From positions 54,234 to 118,233 of the forward strand of contig JASANZ010002256.1 of assembly GCA_030849805.1 (NCBI GenBank): a stretch of DNA of 64,000 nt, read 5' to 3'. Positions 18,401 to 27,956 of the stretch are shown one piece after another. Positions within the stretch are counted from its first letter, which is position 1. Each line of letters begins with the position of its first letter. The DNA is from Sergeia podlipaevii. Its lineage: Eukaryota > Euglenozoa > Kinetoplastea > Trypanosomatida > Trypanosomatidae. Both the position numbers and the translations under genes were made by a program. Under the pieces are notes generated by a model, which saw nothing but the letters and a program-made list of their open reading frames with translations, was not told the origin of the DNA and did no database searches.

Positions 18401-21400
18401 CCGGCAGCTACAGAATTTACGACGACAAACGCAGTGGCAGCACCTGCCTTGATTGGGAAGGCGAGGAAGCCTCTCACGGAATTGCTAGCGGAGCGATATA
18501 CAGAGAGCAGCGAGGAGGAAGACAAGGAGCAGCAAGAGAAGGTTTTCTCCGCTCTCGTACTACAGCGACGGCTCAGCACCTTACCGACTGCCCCCACCAT
18601 TGCCGAAGCGGCTAGTGCGGAAGAAAAGAGAAAGGAAGAGGAAAAGCAGCAGCAGCAACAAGTGCAAGGGCGGCAACAGGATTCTTGTGTGTCACCACCA
18701 CTTTCCTGCGGTCGGCTTCTTTCTTCGTATCGTCAATGTCGGTTCTTCATCTCTTCTACTTTCTTAGATATGGATAACGAGCGCAGCACGCTGGTACTCG
18801 ATGTGTTTCCTCGCCTGCGTCGCTGGGCTGCTGGGTTGGGCCTCAAGGTAGCTTTGATTGAAGTGGATTTGCGCTGGGGCATCACAGCGGCTGCTTCTGC
18901 AGAGAATCTATCCACGTCGGTGTGTCTCAACGAGGTATCCCGCTGTGCTCCATTCTTTATTGGCATGCTTGGCGATCGCTACGGACGCCCGCCCTCGCCG
19001 CTTCAGGTGGTACCCAGCGTGGACGTAGATCCATCCGATTACGACTGGCTCACTAAAGAGCTTCCGATGTCAGCGGATGGGAAGGTCTCTGTGACGGAGT
19101 TGGAGATGCGGCACGGCATGCGCACAGCACAGAAGCGGCTTGCACCGGGCCAGGCTCCGAGTGTGGTCTTCTTCAAACGTAATGGGACGAAGCTACTAGA
19201 GTCCCTTCCAGCAGATGAAAGAAGGGCTGTCTATGAGCCGGATGCCCCGACATCGCGGGAGCGCATTGACGAGCTTGTGAAGTTCATTGAGGCACAAGAT
19301 AATGTGCCGCTGATTGAGTACACCGCTACCTTCGCTGGAATCGATGCGGTGGCTTCCTCTACATGCGGTGTGGGCGGCCGTGGTGCTGCACGAGGCACTG
19401 ATGCCGCCGGTGTGGCAAACGTTGTTTTCCCCGACGCTACAAGTCTCTCTTTCCCTACGAGGGAGGACGATGGTCTAGGCTCGTGGGGAGTGCGACCCCC
19501 AAGTGCCACCATACCCTCAGCTACAACCGGAGCACTTGCACGTACGCTGCTTCCAGCGCGTGGTTCTGCTACTGGCATTGCGGCTTCTAATGCCTTGGCA
19601 CCTTCATCAAGGCCCTCGCCATTTGCTGCGCGCACGCTGACTTCTGAGAGTGTCCCGCTGGACATGAGGGACTTTGCAGTGAAGGCGTTCTTTGCCCTCA
19701 AAGCTATCGTGTCCAATGTGTGCGGAGTGCCCCTCGCAGTACACACACGTGACGAGGACGAGCAAGAGAAGACAGAGAGGGAGAATGAGGAAGAAAACGG
19801 GGAGAAGTACAAGGATGGCATGGCTGAGAAGCAGTCAGCGTCCGGTACAGCACACGTCTCGCTGCCTCTGCCTACTTCGGCATCGATGATTGAGCCCGCC
19901 GGCGGCAGCTCTGCGGAGTTTTATTCAGCAGTCTACGGAGACCTACACGCCTACATGAATGATCTCTTCAGGCACTACGTGGCCCCGCGAGGCTTCATTG
20001 AGAAGCTAGCTGGCTTTGCTCTATCTGGTACTTTGATGGCATGTGAGGATGGAGCGGCAACAGATGGGAGAGACAGTCGGTCGCAGTCTTCTGCAGCCAC
20101 GACCGCTACCGCCGCCACTGGCAAAGCAGCGCCATCGCAAGCATCGACATCTGCATCGAGGCGACTTACTACAAGTGGTTTGGGCGCAAAAGCTACGCAA
20201 CATCATCTCGACCTTCCAGACGTTGTGGCCACGTCCAGCGGTGTTCTTCTTGTGGAAGGAGCCGAAGGCGACGGTAAGTCTTCAGCGATTGCCGCCGTTG
20301 CTCATCACCTCTTTGAGTTTGCTGCGGATAGCATCCACGTGGTGTACTACACGACCCAAGCAGGCGATGGCTCCCTTCGCAGTCTCCTTCTCTTTATTGT
20401 TATCTCACTTGTGTATCGTGTGGGACTGCAGGACGACTTTAGCATTCTCGAAAGCGACACGGTACCGATTTTATTGCAACTCTTGCCGCGCATCTACGAG
20501 GCGATCAAAAAGAAGAAGGCTTCGGTCGTGGTGCTTCTTGACGGACTGGACTCTTCTCTTGAGAAGGATGAGATACTGCGAAATTTAGGCTGGATCGTCA
20601 GTGCAACCGCGGTGCCAGAAGTACGATTTATCATTTCATCTAGTGCTGCAACAGGCCTGGTCAACACGCTTCTCATGCGATCGCCCCCTGCGCACGTTCT
20701 GTCCATTCCAGATCTTAGTATACCCGAGCGGGCGGAGCTGGTGCGCAAGCATTTAGCAAAATACGGCAAGCAGCTCCAGGAGACCCTCGAGGTGAATGAA
20801 ATTAGAAGCATTCTGCGCAAGCACGATTCCAGTCATGCGTGCTACCTCACCGCGATGATCACGCACCTCAGACTATTCAGTACATTTGACACCTTGCGCG
20901 CTGACATCCACGAGCTTCCAGGCACAGTTGGCCAGCTCTACGTAAAGTTTTTTAGGGAGCTGGAGAAGCGCTTTGACAAGACGATCTGCAGGCTTGTTCT
21001 CACAACTTTATACCTGTGGCAGGCTTCCGGAGGCATCATGGAGTACAACTTGTATCGTCTTGTGAGCAGCGTCGCGACTGCTTCGCGCGTGATAGCGTTG
21101 CTCAACGATACATGCTTACACGTGCGCCACGGACGCATCATGATCACCAGTCGTTCCTTTGAGGCCGCGATTGCCAATGCGTATTTGTCCTATCCATCTG
21201 ACCGTGTTCAGGCACGTGAAAATGCAATTGCTGCGGAGCTCTTGTATAGGCCCCTTTCCACCTCACGCGACCCTCATGAGAACCGTGCCACGCTGCGTGC
21301 AGTGGTGGAGTCTATTCGTCTCAGTACACTAGATTCTTCATTAGGCTGTGTGTTCCGTCCTGAGCGGTACTCCCCGCACGAACTCTTCGGCATTCTGCAG

Positions 21401-24400
21401 AGTGCTGTTCAGGCAGGCAGAGATGAACTTGTCGTTGCACTCGCGACGTACCTGCCATTTATCGAAAATTTGTTGAAGGATGCGGCGATGCTGCAGCGAT
21501 ATATTAGCGTCTTGTGGCAGGTGTGCACGTCGAATAAGCAAGTCGAGGCGAAGCTGCTGCCGGCTGTGCTCTTTCTCCAGCGACAATACCACGTGCTTTC
21601 ACAGCGACCGGAGCTCATTTGCCAGTGCGTGCGCAACACGCCGGACTCCTTTACGGCGATTAGCAAGTACAGCACAGCGGACATGGCGTACGCGTCGGCG
21701 GAGCGGCGGCACGAGAGTGGCGGCGGTGCGACGGAGAAGGATGTCGGCGCTGAGTTGGACGAGATCACGGTGCTCAAGCCTAGTGGGAGGACCAATGCGG
21801 AAGGGGGCGCATGTATTCTTAATCCACAAACGACGGAGGTGGCGTTCTCTCCGAGTAGTGCTCCCGTCCCCCTCGATACAGCTGAGCACGGCGCTGCTAC
21901 TGTTATGCGTGGCGCTTTACATGTCCTGGCCAACACCACCACTACCACCAACAAGACACACAATGATCATTGGGTAAAGTGGATGAACGTGTCACACCAC
22001 GGCAGCGAAAATCGCATTTCCATCTTCAATCCGTCTTCTCACACGATCACGTGCATGGACATCAGTAGCGGCAGCGTCCCCAACCGCTACGTCGCCTTTG
22101 GGTGCACTGACTACTACGCCCGGGTATCTCCAGTGGACAGTCCCGAGCAGGTCACCTCGGTGCTCCGCCACACCGCCGCGGTTACCGCGATGGCGTTTGT
22201 CTCGAATCACGACGACGTGCTTGTAACAGGGTGCGAGCGCGGCGTGCTGTATGTGTGGTGTGTACGAGATGGATCTCTGCTTCAGATGTCTGCCTCGCAG
22301 CATCTCCGTGCCATCAGTAGCGTCACGTGCCACCCGAACGAAGCCTTTGTATGCACGGGCGGATTGGATACGTACACCATGCTGTGGGACCTGCTAGGTA
22401 CCACGTCCAGCATCTCCATCGCACGCAGTGAGCATCGTCTCAGAGAGGAAGGACAACAGCAACAACGGCAGTTGGGAGAAATCTCGACAGGCTTGCGGAA
22501 GAAGGGCTCCAAGGCAGCAGGAGGTGGTAAATGCGGACGTGACGGCAGCTCTCTGAGCCCTACTGAAGTATTGAGACACCACAAGTCCCCCGTCGCCTGC
22601 GTCGCTTTTCACGGCTCTGGCGAGGTTCTTGCGACTGGTGCGTGGGATGGCAAGTTATTTTTTACTCGCCTTGGAATCTTTCAAGAGTCACCGCAGCTCT
22701 CGGAGCTCATCATGTGCGCTACTCCTAGCGCTATCTTTAAGCCTCTGCGCTCTCTCGAGGAAGAACAGGCAGAACGGGAGTACCATGAGCTGCCTTATGA
22801 ACACTACAGCATTGCGTTTGATTCTCCTGTGCGTGTTCTAGCATTCATGCCCTCACTGGTTGTGACATGCGTTGTTGGTTTGTATGACGGAACGATTGCG
22901 CTGGTGGATCACGCTGCCGGAGGGGTGAGCGCGCTTATCCGGACTCTGCACTCCTCCCCTTTGTCAGCGATTCGGTGCTCCCCAGATGGGAAGCTGATCG
23001 CCTCCGCTGATGAGCATGGCGTGTTGCGTCTCACCTATGCAGGCGTTACGGGTACGCGGCTGTGTACCTTGAATGGACATCGTGGCGCTATCACGGCCTT
23101 ATCTTTTATGCCTGACGCCCCTTCTGAGTTGTGGACAAGCGGTGCTGACAAATCTGTGCAGACTTGGTTTGTGAGCGCCGACGAGCCGCCGGTAATGCCA
23201 ACGTCGCACTCCACAACGGTCACGTGCGTTGCGGTCTCTGGGGACGGATCGATGTTGGTGACGGGATGCGCTGATGGAATGGTGTTTGTCTTTGCGCGTC
23301 GTCGTGCCAATGATGACAACTATGCTGGTACTGGAGGATCCTACGCGACAATGAAGCAGCATCAGCGAGCATGGCAAACACGAGTCGGTCCCACTGCAGA
23401 GGCAGAGGCGGCCGTGCTTGAGCCTTCTATTGTGCTTTCACACGATGAGAGCCGAGTCTCAGCCATTGCACTTGCGCTGTACGACACTCGCATTGTGGTT
23501 GGTGTTGCCTTTGGGCATGTGTATGTGTGGTCCGCTTCTCCTGGCTTGAACCGCACAGAAGGTCGGCTTTTGCTGTGCGTGCGCGCTCCAACTCATTGCA
23601 TGTACCCGATTATTGCCATTGAAAGCACCCTTCTGCTCGACAACAGCGCTGTGTCAGGGAGTGAGAGGGGATTCACACCGGGGGTAAGAGAGGAGAGTGC
23701 GAAGGGAAGAGATAAAGAAGGCTGTGCCGATGCGGGCGCCGCTGCTATGAGATTTGAGAACGACGAGGATGCTGCAGCGGATAAGAAGGCAAGTACTGCT
23801 CACGTTTCTGCACTGTGCTCCAACGGCGAGACGATTACGTTTCACGTGTACAGCGACGCTGTCTCTATGGCTCTTCATCATCTCATGGAAGACGAGATGG
23901 CGCTCTCGACTTCCACTGCGGGGGAAAGCAGACTCAAGTCGGCCTTATTTGCGAATGATGCGGAGGACAGCGGGGGAAGCACTCCTCGTTTAAAGAGCTG
24001 CGCCTCTACAATGCAGTGGGCGGATAGTGGGAACTGGAATGAACTCATGCAGGTCAACGTGAATGACACCGATGAAGAAAAAGGGGAGAATGCATTGTCT
24101 TACGAAGAAGAAGAGGAGGAAGAGCTTCCATCTTTTATGCGCGAGATGGCGGTGGATGGCTCCTCCCACAGTAGTAGCACAGAAAGTACTACAGCAAAGG
24201 ACTCCCATAATACGTCTGGTGATGACGCAGAACAGCAGCGTGCCAAAGAGGCTTATCATCAGGTACAGCGGCAACTCTTGAAGTGGACGGCTCCTGTGCA
24301 AACGTACGCCAGGGTACCTGTAGCGGATCATACCGAGCTCAAAAACGAAGTTAGCAGTGGTTCGTCGCAGAGACGGCAAGAGGACGGTGCGAGCAAGCGG

Positions 24401-26947
24401 CGAATGTGGTCTGGGGACTCCATAAGGAACGACCTACGAGGTGCGCAGAGAGGCCATCACGACAGAAAAAGTGAAGAGGACGCGCACGCCGGGCTCCTGT
24501 TTGGTGAGGAGATTATCGCCAGTACTCCTCTTTCGTTTATGTATGGCAGAGATATGCCACCCGTTTCAGCTTCCGCAACGCCACGGCCATCATCGTCTAA
24601 GCTGGCGGTGCATGACTGGCGGAAGAAATCTCACGCGCGCTTGCATATCCAAGACCATTTCAGCTTGCTAGTCGGTCTCAAACACTTTTATGTGGCTTCT
24701 CACAAGGATGGGTACGTTGGTGCTCTTTCTGTACAGGTGGACGCGGACTACTGCAGTAGCGCTGATGGATTGTTCCGAACAGAGTTTACGCTAAGTGAGG
24801 ATGAAGTGTTCATCAGCGTCAGCAGTCGTCTCGCCCCGGTACCATCTTCGTTGTCACACGACACTTTTGGTGAAGTGGGCAATGGCGAGAAGGAAGGCTT
24901 ACTGGCGGCAACGACGAATGAGGGCAATGTGTACATCTTCCTCGTTCAGCATCGTCGTAGCAACAGCAACGACAACAACACGGGCAGCGTAGGAACCCCC
25001 AGCTCTGCTGCAGCGTCGCAGACGCGAAGCCCTTCACACCCTGATGTGGGTACATACGGAAGTACCGCACGTGGTAGCTCGCTCCACGGCTGCCCCACTC
25101 ACACCACAGTTACTCTTTGGCACGAGCTCCGCGTGTGGGATCATCGGCCAGACGGGTCGGAGAAAGTGATGGTAGACGCCACTGATATATACGTGTGCCC
25201 TGTGCCTACCTTAGCGGAGCCTAGCGCGGCTGAGGCAAGACGCGCCTCGGTCACCATGACGATGGTGCCGCCGCCTACCCATACCGTCTATCTGCTATTG
25301 GGATGCCGGGATGGCACCACACGGTTGCTTTCGTGCCGCTATTGCCCGCAGAGCGCTTCTGCCCCCTCCTCCCCAATGAACCACTCAGTCATGCACATGG
25401 TAAAGGAAGCAGGGCAACGACGTCGAGCAACCTCCACTGTGTCATTGAAGCAAAAGCAAACAAAGTTTACGACATTGTACGAGCAGCGCGGAAGCGGTCC
25501 GAACGCTACTAGTGGCTGTCAACAGGAGCAACACACAGCCTTCATGGAAGAAGCCATTTTTTTCTGCACGGCATCTCTCACCGCGCTGTCGATACTCTCG
25601 CCCTCCACGTCGGCGTGTGGGCACTCTTTCTATCCACAGTGGGTCGCTGGAGACAGCCTCGGCAACGTGTATCAGCTTCAGGTGGAAGATGAAACAGGGG
25701 AGCGGAATCACAGTAGTGGGAGCTGGCGCTTCCAGAAGCCATCGGCAGCGCTCAGTGGAATCGGTCCGTATCGCGACGCGTTGTCAAAACTTGCGATGTG
25801 TTCCCCCGGGGCGGTTGGCGAAGCAGGCCCATCTGCTCTTGGCTCGAACGATCGCGCCGTTGCTGGGTGGGCATGGGCTTCACGCAGTCCATTGGACTGG
25901 TTGAAGCGAGTGGATGTGGACAGAGGCGTGTTGAACATTGGCAGCACTTTGACGCAGCAGCGTGTGGCTGCACCGAGCCTTTCTTTCTGCGAGCAGAAAC
26001 GCTCTGACACTGCTGCAGAGGTGTCAAACAGGAAAGGTGTAGTCGGCCAAGACAAGGGTCAAGCGTTTGCAGACTACGTGGATAAGACACTAAAGATGCA
26101 TCCTGGTGCTTCATCTGGAACCCTTATGCTATCGCTTGATGCCTATGCCGGGGCTCCGCTTCAGGCCAGGGCTGGCGCTGTGGATGACAAAGAGTTTCAT
26201 TTTTTGCCAAGCCTGAGCGTGCTCTCAACAACTCGGGGGAGGGAACAACAGAGCCAGCCTTCCTCACTCTCCCAAGAGCAGCAGCAGCACTCTCGGAAAT
26301 CGCACGATGAGCACTACAGCTCATTTTCAGCGGCAGTGCTTGATGGAAACCCAGTTCCCAGTACATCTGCCCTAGCGAGAGATGCTCACGCGATGGCCGC
26401 GACGTTGCCAAGGACCTCTGTAGCTGATACAAGCACATTCCCCCACGTTTTTATGCTAGATGCCGCCGCTACCACAGAGAACGTTGCTACCGTCGCTTCG
26501 ACCGCTGTTACATTGGCTGAGGAAGAGCACCGTGTGGCGAGTCTTTTCATGCCATTCCATAGCCGCACCGCCGCCAAGATGCCAGAAGAGGGGGAGGGAG
26601 GCGAAGTGGAGAGTGCCGTGTTGGCTCGCCGCCCATTGAAGAGCACCGAAAGAAAGCCGATGCCCGGTTCCACTGTAAAATTGGCTTTTTTAGCGCCGCA
26701 AGAGGTCCCACGTGATTCAATGGAACCTGAAATAATGGATGACGGTGGTGCTATGTACTTTTCTGTCTTGTACAGCGCAGTGCCTCCTTTGGAGCTGCCT
26801 GCACAGGAGAAGAAGAAGTGGCTTTTGAATCAGCAAATGGTGGCGCGAGAGGCCGCGCGCGTGCAGAAGTACAATGGCACAGCACGGAAGGCGCTGGAAG
26901 CATACACAACGCGTGCGATGAAGAATATCGGTGGAGTTATGTTTTAG
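15443..26947 (+). CDS. TEP1: Telomerase-associated protein 1 / vault protein TEP1 homologue
   Basis: A 3834-residue protein with the TEP1 order TROVE - DUF4062 - NACHT - WD40. The TROVE region spans about residues 90-740; its hallmark is TWETRIAKDGN (from 403), KLPFMATLRNLRNLM (426-440) and SRQFPYRFYSAYDAV (about 466). The vWA-like part shows no clear DxSxS metal site. DUF4062 starts near 1098 (CRFFISSTFLDMDNERS) and includes GDRYGRPP. The NACHT P-loop is GAEGDGKS (1606-1613) and Walker B is VVVLLDGLDSS (around Asp1700). At least eight WD40 units lie at about 2243-2705, and a second set at about 3073-3415. TEP1 binds telomerase and vault RNAs and is a vault subunit; a TEP1 with vault RNA has been reported in T. 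brucei. It is longer than the roughly 2600-residue human protein because of acidic and Ser/Gln-rich inserts. ATG 15443 is the first plausible start. Confidence 0.92.
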   Translation: MQYTDIPAMDIGPLKDELIDTVSACLICEPRYESARISRDGEGSDLLPASQGAGSTVDPNSDETAVHESADNVDVKEQPSSSNEDTIGCIRLLVHTISAHDGEFVLKLALYVRHTLNIRKTANFLAALCAREPKCVPFLSCYLERIVHLPTDWLSVANFAYYHDSDWEHQKFDTSTPSIPSFSQLAKSNASVTAPFNGGGKFTTAGSLHAFDATRKQRASPSSQQAAIESAAAAAAATAAIKEAQCSRLPNALRRSLVACFGKFDEFQIAKYNNESAEKKRRWKQKQKMKAQNIEEEDDDDSDSTFEVDRYESGESDSDWGETRGSSTKAATARALPVRKTFTFKQLVRMLHISFPPYVVCCLLGKRYPANVDEFKSLGLAVGARIFDPDQCGRRMRLPVPETWETRIAKDGNTGATWDDLVAKGKLPFMATLRNLRNLMKHNCSSATHETVLARLASEEQVSASRQFPYRFYSAYDAVKAVTTDYNLRTQMLAKKCKEQEKAEEAWRKRRRGVPFSAKVRTPLTVDEINTRRRCKFEEPVLSFMELGNLTARYTHALDRAVAISTSLNIIPMKGSSIVFLRIQSGLFDKVSPAAGGAVGSLRTKLEVASLLVAMMLRACEDCTVVLHSGTTDRVLNAEEVRGQSVLEDVEKLVRASHEVFSLGHSWSNGERVAVRFPYWYLDRVIERCITIESLMVIDEEHHTYSAMNVGAPSLGDLPVYLARMRRTSSEQLVFVGLSVSPAAKNNKRNHGHVSDAVSGDFNHEKWKEKVNTNSRERYVHRNDILLTGFSDAVLRFVAERAHGGPRVAVERMDTFFNVNRASAMAHRYAADEGRRALRAIHTIERAHQENAAATLPPAFKAAAAAGSGGTGTDLISATGSVMGLSPATSTAEMMRGSLLPLTSTGGSSNVFFTRGSASITSFAGDVQSMLQEPLSLPPLPVVVGRGSTNGSVVATSSAQFFEKNATVSLRPEFFHGVSAPATASSPAATEFTTTNAVAAPALIGKARKPLTELLAERYTESSEEEDKEQQEKVFSALVLQRRLSTLPTAPTIAEAASAEEKRKEEEKQQQQQVQGRQQDSCVSPPLSCGRLLSSYRQCRFFISSTFLDMDNERSTLVLDVFPRLRRWAAGLGLKVALIEVDLRWGITAAASAENLSTSVCLNEVSRCAPFFIGMLGDRYGRPPSPLQVVPSVDVDPSDYDWLTKELPMSADGKVSVTELEMRHGMRTAQKRLAPGQAPSVVFFKRNGTKLLESLPADERRAVYEPDAPTSRERIDELVKFIEAQDNVPLIEYTATFAGIDAVASSTCGVGGRGAARGTDAAGVANVVFPDATSLSFPTREDDGLGSWGVRPPSATIPSATTGALARTLLPARGSATGIAASNALAPSSRPSPFAARTLTSESVPLDMRDFAVKAFFALKAIVSNVCGVPLAVHTRDEDEQEKTERENEEENGEKYKDGMAEKQSASGTAHVSLPLPTSASMIEPAGGSSAEFYSAVYGDLHAYMNDLFRHYVAPRGFIEKLAGFALSGTLMACEDGAATDGRDSRSQSSAATTATAATGKAAPSQASTSASRRLTTSGLGAKATQHHLDLPDVVATSSGVLLVEGAEGDGKSSAIAAVAHHLFEFAADSIHVVYYTTQAGDGSLRSLLLFIVISLVYRVGLQDDFSILESDTVPILLQLLPRIYEAIKKKKASVVVLLDGLDSSLEKDEILRNLGWIVSATAVPEVRFIISSSAATGLVNTLLMRSPPAHVLSIPDLSIPERAELVRKHLAKYGKQLQETLEVNEIRSILRKHDSSHACYLTAMITHLRLFSTFDTLRADIHELPGTVGQLYVKFFRELEKRFDKTICRLVLTTLYLWQASGGIMEYNLYRLVSSVATASRVIALLNDTCLHVRHGRIMITSRSFEAAIANAYLSYPSDRVQARENAIAAELLYRPLSTSRDPHENRATLRAVVESIRLSTLDSSLGCVFRPERYSPHELFGILQSAVQAGRDELVVALATYLPFIENLLKDAAMLQRYISVLWQVCTSNKQVEAKLLPAVLFLQRQYHVLSQRPELICQCVRNTPDSFTAISKYSTADMAYASAERRHESGGGATEKDVGAELDEITVLKPSGRTNAEGGACILNPQTTEVAFSPSSAPVPLDTAEHGAATVMRGALHVLANTTTTTNKTHNDHWVKWMNVSHHGSENRISIFNPSSHTITCMDISSGSVPNRYVAFGCTDYYARVSPVDSPEQVTSVLRHTAAVTAMAFVSNHDDVLVTGCERGVLYVWCVRDGSLLQMSASQHLRAISSVTCHPNEAFVCTGGLDTYTMLWDLLGTTSSISIARSEHRLREEGQQQQRQLGEISTGLRKKGSKAAGGGKCGRDGSSLSPTEVLRHHKSPVACVAFHGSGEVLATGAWDGKLFFTRLGIFQESPQLSELIMCATPSAIFKPLRSLEEEQAEREYHELPYEHYSIAFDSPVRVLAFMPSLVVTCVVGLYDGTIALVDHAAGGVSALIRTLHSSPLSAIRCSPDGKLIASADEHGVLRLTYAGVTGTRLCTLNGHRGAITALSFMPDAPSELWTSGADKSVQTWFVSADEPPVMPTSHSTTVTCVAVSGDGSMLVTGCADGMVFVFARRRANDDNYAGTGGSYATMKQHQRAWQTRVGPTAEAEAAVLEPSIVLSHDESRVSAIALALYDTRIVVGVAFGHVYVWSASPGLNRTEGRLLLCVRAPTHCMYPIIAIESTLLLDNSAVSGSERGFTPGVREESAKGRDKEGCADAGAAAMRFENDEDAAADKKASTAHVSALCSNGETITFHVYSDAVSMALHHLMEDEMALSTSTAGESRLKSALFANDAEDSGGSTPRLKSCASTMQWADSGNWNELMQVNVNDTDEEKGENALSYEEEEEEELPSFMREMAVDGSSHSSSTESTTAKDSHNTSGDDAEQQRAKEAYHQVQRQLLKWTAPVQTYARVPVADHTELKNEVSSGSSQRRQEDGASKRRMWSGDSIRNDLRGAQRGHHDRKSEEDAHAGLLFGEEIIASTPLSFMYGRDMPPVSASATPRPSSSKLAVHDWRKKSHARLHIQDHFSLLVGLKHFYVASHKDGYVGALSVQVDADYCSSADGLFRTEFTLSEDEVFISVSSRLAPVPSSLSHDTFGEVGNGEKEGLLAATTNEGNVYIFLVQHRRSNSNDNNTGSVGTPSSAAASQTRSPSHPDVGTYGSTARGSSLHGCPTHTTVTLWHELRVWDHRPDGSEKVMVDATDIYVCPVPTLAEPSAAEARRASVTMTMVPPPTHTVYLLLGCRDGTTRLLSCRYCPQSASAPSSPMNHSVMHMVKEAGQRRRATSTVSLKQKQTKFTTLYEQRGSGPNATSGCQQEQHTAFMEEAIFFCTASLTALSILSPSTSACGHSFYPQWVAGDSLGNVYQLQVEDETGERNHSSGSWRFQKPSAALSGIGPYRDALSKLAMCSPGAVGEAGPSALGSNDRAVAGWAWASRSPLDWLKRVDVDRGVLNIGSTLTQQRVAAPSLSFCEQKRSDTAAEVSNRKGVVGQDKGQAFADYVDKTLKMHPGASSGTLMLSLDAYAGAPLQARAGAVDDKEFHFLPSLSVLSTTRGREQQSQPSSLSQEQQQHSRKSHDEHYSSFSAAVLDGNPVPSTSALARDAHAMAATLPRTSVADTSTFPHVFMLDAAATTENVATVASTAVTLAEEEHRVASLFMPFHSRTAAKMPEEGEGGEVESAVLARRPLKSTERKPMPGSTVKLAFLAPQEVPRDSMEPEIMDDGGAMYFSVLYSAVPPLELPAQEKKKWLLNQQMVAREAARVQKYNGTARKALEAYTTRAMKNIGGVMF

Positions 26948-27956
26948 TCCCCTCTCCCCCCCTCCCCTCCCCGCTCCCGCTTTCACATATTTGAATGGTC
27001 ATGCAAAAAGTCGATAGAAAGAAGGTGTGTACTGTATTGAGGAGGCCAAGTCACAATGAATAGCGAAAATAAATCTTTGAGGAAGCTTTTTTGTTAGCCT
27101 TTAACTACATGACATATTTACTTATACCAAGAGAAAAAATAATAATATGAGTCTCGTTTTTTTTTTTCTCTCCTTGTCTTTCAGAGCATCTAAAGTGTAC
27201 TTGGTGTGCAATGAATTGTCGATTTCCTATGTTATAATAAAAAGTGAGGAATAGGAGAAAGGATGTGCAGGTAAATTGAGCTTCCATGCTAGCGCATTGG
27301 TGTCGCTCTGCCCCACACACCAAGGAGTTCGCTCTCATAGGAGATTTCAATAGATTTGTGGACGACTGCTCTCCGTATCCCATCAGCTAGCCCCTGCGTT
27401 CCAATTGGTTTAGCTACGCGGATTTGAATTGGAAAGCCCATCAGGCAATTTATAATAATGACATATAATGTTAGGATGACCGCTTCCTCGGTCCTCAAGT
27501 TTTCATTCTTTGCTTTTTCTCTACAGCAACACTCAAGTAATAGCTCATTTCTTGTCGCGTCTCGACACGCTACAACCGCTACCGGTCGCGCTTAGTGCCT
27601 TTGCTGGTGGGTTTTTTTTTTTTGCGTGTTTGTTTGAGTCTCCCTATACTACTTCGATCCTCATATCACCTTTTTTTTTTTTGTAAAACCTTTAGGATTT
27701 TTTCTTTTTTTTGCTGATAGAATATATATATATATATATTTGCTTTCTGTGTGTTATTGTGCTTCTATTCTTAGTGCGAGGCATAGCGATACTGCGCTTC
27801 ATCATCGCACACACACATACATATACCTTGGCTTTGCCATCCTCGTAATAAATATATTACTTGTTATTGAAGCGAATCTAGAGATAGAGAGATTAGACAG
27901 AAAAGTGGCTTGCAATTTCAACCACATAACAAAAGGTGTTGAGCGACGTACGAAAC
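26948..27956 (+). other. Intergenic region with splice signal for p28
   Basis: No gene is supported. It starts with a C-rich stretch (26950-26983), then AT-rich 3' UTR. A somewhat GC-richer block at about 27290-27430 has no convincing frame on either strand. Pyrimidine tracts at about 27608-27625 and 27670-27713 lead to AG 27719-27720, and a second AG lies near 27773. The first ATG after either is 27957, the p28 start. A (TA)n run occupies 27722-27740. Confidence 0.55.

Noticed and set aside
27105..27498. Two overlapping minus-strand open frames in the spacer before p28
   Set aside because: They lie opposite to all other genes, have no splice signal on their strand and no recognisable protein features; the somewhat higher GC of the block is not enough.
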